From CS4-C045 sp964347545 (GTDB lineage: Bacteria; Planctomycetota; Planctomycetia; Pirellulales; UBA7805), in assembly GCA_964347545.1 (NCBI GenBank), contig CAYFZZ010000042.1, positions 1 through 7,782 of the forward strand: DNA of 7,782 nt, written 5' to 3'. Positions 5,622-7,782 of this stretch are shown in pieces. The translations under genes and the position numbers were made by a program. The notes under the pieces are model-generated. The model did no database searches and was not told where the DNA came from. It saw only the letters and a program-made list of their open reading frames with translations. How positions within the stretch are numbered: position 1 is the stretch's first letter; each line of letters begins with the position of its first letter.

Positions 5622-6001
5622 GATTCGGCTTGCGGGGGGGCAAGTTCAGGGGTGGCAGAAGCGGGACGCCTCGGGGCGCCACACCGCGTCCGCAACCAAG
5701 GCAGGAACCCCTTTGGCACCAGGGGGGAAGGCGGCGGGTGGGATGGTGGGCGAACAGTCCCCAACGACTGTTCCATCATCGGAAGCCTTCAGGCTATCAC
5801 GACAACTGGTGATTTGCAATGATCTTAGTGCGGTTTTCGCAAGCTGTGCGCCTGCCCGCCGGGCGGGAATGCGACGCGGATCGGGGCTGAGCCAGTTCCG
5901 CCAGCTGGACGGCCTGGCGAAAGGCTGACGGACGGGAGACCGCGGTAAACGCCAACGCTTGTCCCGAATTTGGCCATTCCTCGTAAAAAAACAGCAACTT
6001 C
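5622..6001. other. Divergent intergenic region between the fusion gene and pabB
   Basis: These 380 bases separate two genes transcribed away from each other and must contain both promoters. I see no convincing sigma70 pair for either gene, no RNA gene and no credible coding frame. Structures present are a perfect dyad at 5752-5773, a weak CCCCT/AGGGG stem (5708-5712 with 5721-5725) and a GC palindrome at 5855-5867. The sequence just before pabB (5985-5991) is A-rich without a Shine-Dalgarno motif. Confidence 0.6.
5752..5773. promoter_or_regulatory. Candidate operator dyad GAACAGTC-N6-GACTGTTC
   Basis: A perfect 8-bp inverted repeat surrounds the spacer CCCAAC. It lies 131 bases ahead of the fusion gene start and 229 bases ahead of pabB. 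The symmetry, moderate base composition and divergent setting fit a dimeric regulator site, though it could equally be a hairpin in the fusion gene leader. Confidence 0.35.
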
Positions 6002-7606
6002 ATGACGCCCGCCCCGATACCCCCCCCCGCCACCGCCCACCTCTGCCAGCCGCTGGAACTGAGGCTGCCCCTGCCCGCCTACCTGGACCTCTTCCGCCAA
6101 GGCGACTATGCGTTTTTCCTGGACAGCGCCCTGGACTCCCACCCCGCCGGTTCGCACAGCTTCCTGGGGGGCGATCCGTTCCTGGTCCTGCGAGCGTTCC
6201 GGCAGCCGGAGGCGGGGCCGGGTGCCGGGCCGGCCACCGCCCGCTGTGAGATCCTGCAACCGACACCCGGCCGCGGCGACCTTGCAAGCGAACTTGCGGG
6301 CGGCGGGGCGGGCGGCGGGGCGGGCCAGCCCCGGCGGGCCCGGGCCGCGGCGCCGCCCGAGGTGATCCACGCCAACCCCTTCGACGTGCTGCAGCAACTG
6401 TTGGATCGGTACGCCATCGACCGGGCGACCTACGCCGACACGCCCGTCCCCTTCCTGGCCGGGGCGGTGGGATACCTGGGTTACGAAGCGGGTCACTTCC
6501 TGGAACGACTCCCCCCGCCCCCCCCCGACGACCTGCAGCTGCCCGACCTGTACTTCATGTTCTGCGACCAATTGCTGGCCCATTGCCACCGCAGCGGCCA
6601 CAGCTTTCTGTCCGTCACCGCTCGCGGCCCAGACCTGCCCGCGGCCCGGCGGTTGGCCCAGGACAAGCTGGACCGGCTGCGGCGGCGGATCGACCACCTG
6701 CACCGCCACCCGCCCCCCGCCTGGGCGGGACCCGACCCGGCGGTGGCGGCGGCGGCCGAAGCGATCGAGGTGGAGGCCGATTTCGACGAACCCGCCTACG
6801 CCGCCCTGGTCCGCCACGTCCAGCGGCATATCCGAGCGGGGGATATCTACCAGGCGTGTCTGACCCACCGCCTGCACTCGCCGCTCGACGGCGGCGACCC
6901 CTGGCAGCTCTACCAGGAACTGCGCCGCATCAACCCCGCTCCCTTCGCCTCCTTCCTCCAATTCCCCGAAGTCACCGTGGCCTCGGCCTCGCCCGAACGG
7001 TTCCTCAAGCTGGACCACCAGCGGGTGGCCGAGAGCCGGCCGATCAAGGGGACGCGGCCCCGCAGCTGTATGCCCGAGGCCGACCTGGCCCTGCGGGACG
7101 AGCTGGCGGGCAGCGGGAAGGACCGAGCGGAAAATGTGATGATTGTCGACCTGGTCCGCAACGACTTCGGCCGCGTCTGCCAGTTCCACTCGGTGCACGT
7201 CCCCCAGCTGATGGCCATCGAAGCGTATGCCACCGTCCTGCAGATGGTCTCCACCATCCAGGGCACCCTGCGCGACGACGTCACGCCGCTGGACCTGGTC
7301 CGCGCCTGCTTCCCCGGCGGTTCCATGACCGGGGCCCCCAAGATCGAGGCCATGAAGATCCTGGCCGCACGGGAACCGGTCGGCCGCTCGATCTACTCCG
7401 GGGCGATCGGCTATTTCGATTTCGCAGGGGTGCTGGACCTGAGCATCGTGATCCGCACGTTCCTGGTCCGGGGGGACCGTTGTTATTACCACGTGGGCGG
7501 AGCGATCGTGGCCGATTCCGACCCGCGGGGTGAGTATTTGGAGACGATGACCAAGGCCCGCGCCCTGAAGCAGGCCCTGGCGAATCTCCGCGCGGCCGGG
7601 GAGTAA
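6002..7606 (+). CDS. pabB: Aminodeoxychorismate synthase component I (chorismate-binding)
   Basis: The 534-residue product belongs to the TrpE/PabB/MenF chorismate-utilising family. It converts chorismate to 4-amino-4-deoxychorismate with ammonia from a PabA-type glutaminase, feeding p-aminobenzoate and folate synthesis. The N-terminal domain has YAFFLDSALDSH and SFLGGDPF; the catalytic domain has Lys349 in PIKGTRPR, Glu377 in AENVMIVDLVRND, FPGGSMTGAPK (437-447) and GGAIVADSDPRGEYLET (499-515). PIKGT rather than PIAGT marks PabB over TrpE, because the lysine forms a chorismate adduct in PabB enzymes. Gln414 in VLQMVS replaces the histidine that TrpE needs for pyruvate elimination, agreeing with PabB. 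A Gly/Ala/Pro/Arg insertion (about 98-118) lengthens the protein beyond the usual 450-480. The ATG at 6002 has no Shine-Dalgarno site but gives the expected N-terminus. No pabA or pabC is in the window. Confidence 0.94.
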   Translation: MTPAPIPPPATAHLCQPLELRLPLPAYLDLFRQGDYAFFLDSALDSHPAGSHSFLGGDPFLVLRAFRQPEAGPGAGPATARCEILQPTPGRGDLASELAGGGAGGGAGQPRRARAAAPPEVIHANPFDVLQQLLDRYAIDRATYADTPVPFLAGAVGYLGYEAGHFLERLPPPPPDDLQLPDLYFMFCDQLLAHCHRSGHSFLSVTARGPDLPAARRLAQDKLDRLRRRIDHLHRHPPPAWAGPDPAVAAAAEAIEVEADFDEPAYAALVRHVQRHIRAGDIYQACLTHRLHSPLDGGDPWQLYQELRRINPAPFASFLQFPEVTVASASPERFLKLDHQRVAESRPIKGTRPRSCMPEADLALRDELAGSGKDRAENVMIVDLVRNDFGRVCQFHSVHVPQLMAIEAYATVLQMVSTIQGTLRDDVTPLDLVRACFPGGSMTGAPKIEAMKILAAREPVGRSIYSGAIGYFDFAGVLDLSIVIRTFLVRGDRCYYHVGGAIVADSDPRGEYLETMTKARALKQALANLRAAGE

Positions 7607-7690
7607 AGAGTGAATGGTGAAGAGTGAATGGTGAAGAGTGAGTGGTGAAGAGTGAGTGGTAAAGAGTGAGTGGTGAAGAGTGAGTGGTGA
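7607..7690 (+). repeat. 14-bp tandem repeat, six copies, directly after pabB
   Basis: Six head-to-tail copies of AGAGTGARTGGTGA begin at the base after the pabB stop codon. Units 1-2 carry A at the variable position and units 3-6 carry G; unit 4 has a single change (GGTAA). Each copy is two heptamers with a TGA in almost every one. Because seven is not a multiple of three, the array places stop codons in all three plus-strand frames within 21 bases. It joins the hairpin element copy B, sharing the TGA at 7688-7690. Confidence 0.95.
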
Positions 7691-7782
7691 GCGGCAAGGC
7701 GCTAGCCGCCGGTACGTTATTTGCGACGTTTATGCCCTGGGACACCGGAATCACCGTCCCCAAAACAGACTGGCGGCTAGTC
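7688..7782 (+). repeat. Hairpin repeat element, copy B (may continue past the window)
   Basis: The first 27 bases match copy A at 269-295 exactly and have the same orientation. The inverted arms are CTAGCCGCC (7702-7710) and GGCGGCTAG (7772-7780). The interior is about 26 bases longer than in copy A, and only its first part aligns. Both copies share the end GGCGGCTAGTC, so the element may be complete here, but the window stops at that point. Confidence 0.8.

Noticed and set aside
5797..6003. A possible small minus-strand gene (starting MKLLFFYEEWPNSG) overlapping the pabB start codon.
   Set aside because: G/C at third codon positions is clearly lower than in the real genes, the Shine-Dalgarno match is poor and the sequence resembles no family. 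It would also overlap the pabB start on the opposite strand.
5825..7492. A 555-codon open frame on the minus strand opposite pabB.
   Set aside because: Its sequence shows no family motif and mirrors the PabB codons; the plus-strand protein has all catalytic motifs.
6002..7606. Anthranilate synthase (trpE) or isochorismate synthase (menF) for the chorismate-binding gene.
   Set aside because: The PIKGT lysine and the missing lyase histidine fit PabB, and the C-terminal metal-binding pattern is that of the amino-transferring enzymes.

Overview
The window is GC-rich bacterial DNA, with strong G/C preference at third codon positions in the real genes. Non-coding stretches are full of short inverted repeats and purine-rich heptamer arrays. 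Together with weak or absent Shine-Dalgarno sites before the two largest genes, this suggests a planctomycete of the Pirellulales type. That is an inference from style and memory of such genomes; no phylogenetic marker gene is present.

Layout, left to right. Positions 1-87 (minus strand) hold the first 29 codons of an ArfB-type ribosome-rescue hydrolase, with the GGQ motif at the window edge. Positions 88-911 contain no convincing gene but at least eight repeat or hairpin structures. Three minus-strand genes follow in reading order from right to left: a 1150-residue fusion of a fatty-acyl-AMP ligase, an acyl carrier protein and a PLP-dependent alpha-oxoamine synthase (5621-2169); a 60-residue protein of unknown function (2027-1845); and a 270-residue TIM-barrel sugar phosphate isomerase/epimerase-like protein (1724-912). 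The small gene has a strong Shine-Dalgarno site and a good sigma70-like promoter (2111-2084), so it and the isomerase probably form a unit separate from the fusion gene. Positions 5622-6001 are a divergent intergenic region with an 8-bp dyad. On the plus strand, 6002-7606 encodes an aminodeoxychorismate synthase component I (PabB). The window ends in a six-copy 14-bp tandem repeat and a second copy of the hairpin element seen near the left end.

The fusion gene is the most interesting gene. One polypeptide carries what is needed to activate a fatty acid, load it on a carrier and condense it decarboxylatively with an amino acid. That is the chemistry of the committed step of sphingoid-base and related long-chain amino-ketone synthesis. 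PabB belongs to folate (p-aminobenzoate) synthesis; nothing in the sequence links it to the fusion gene beyond sharing a divergent promoter region. The repeats are the second point of interest: heptamer arrays directly abut the 3' ends of two genes on opposite strands, in the sense direction of each, and similar arrays precede both copies of the hairpin element.
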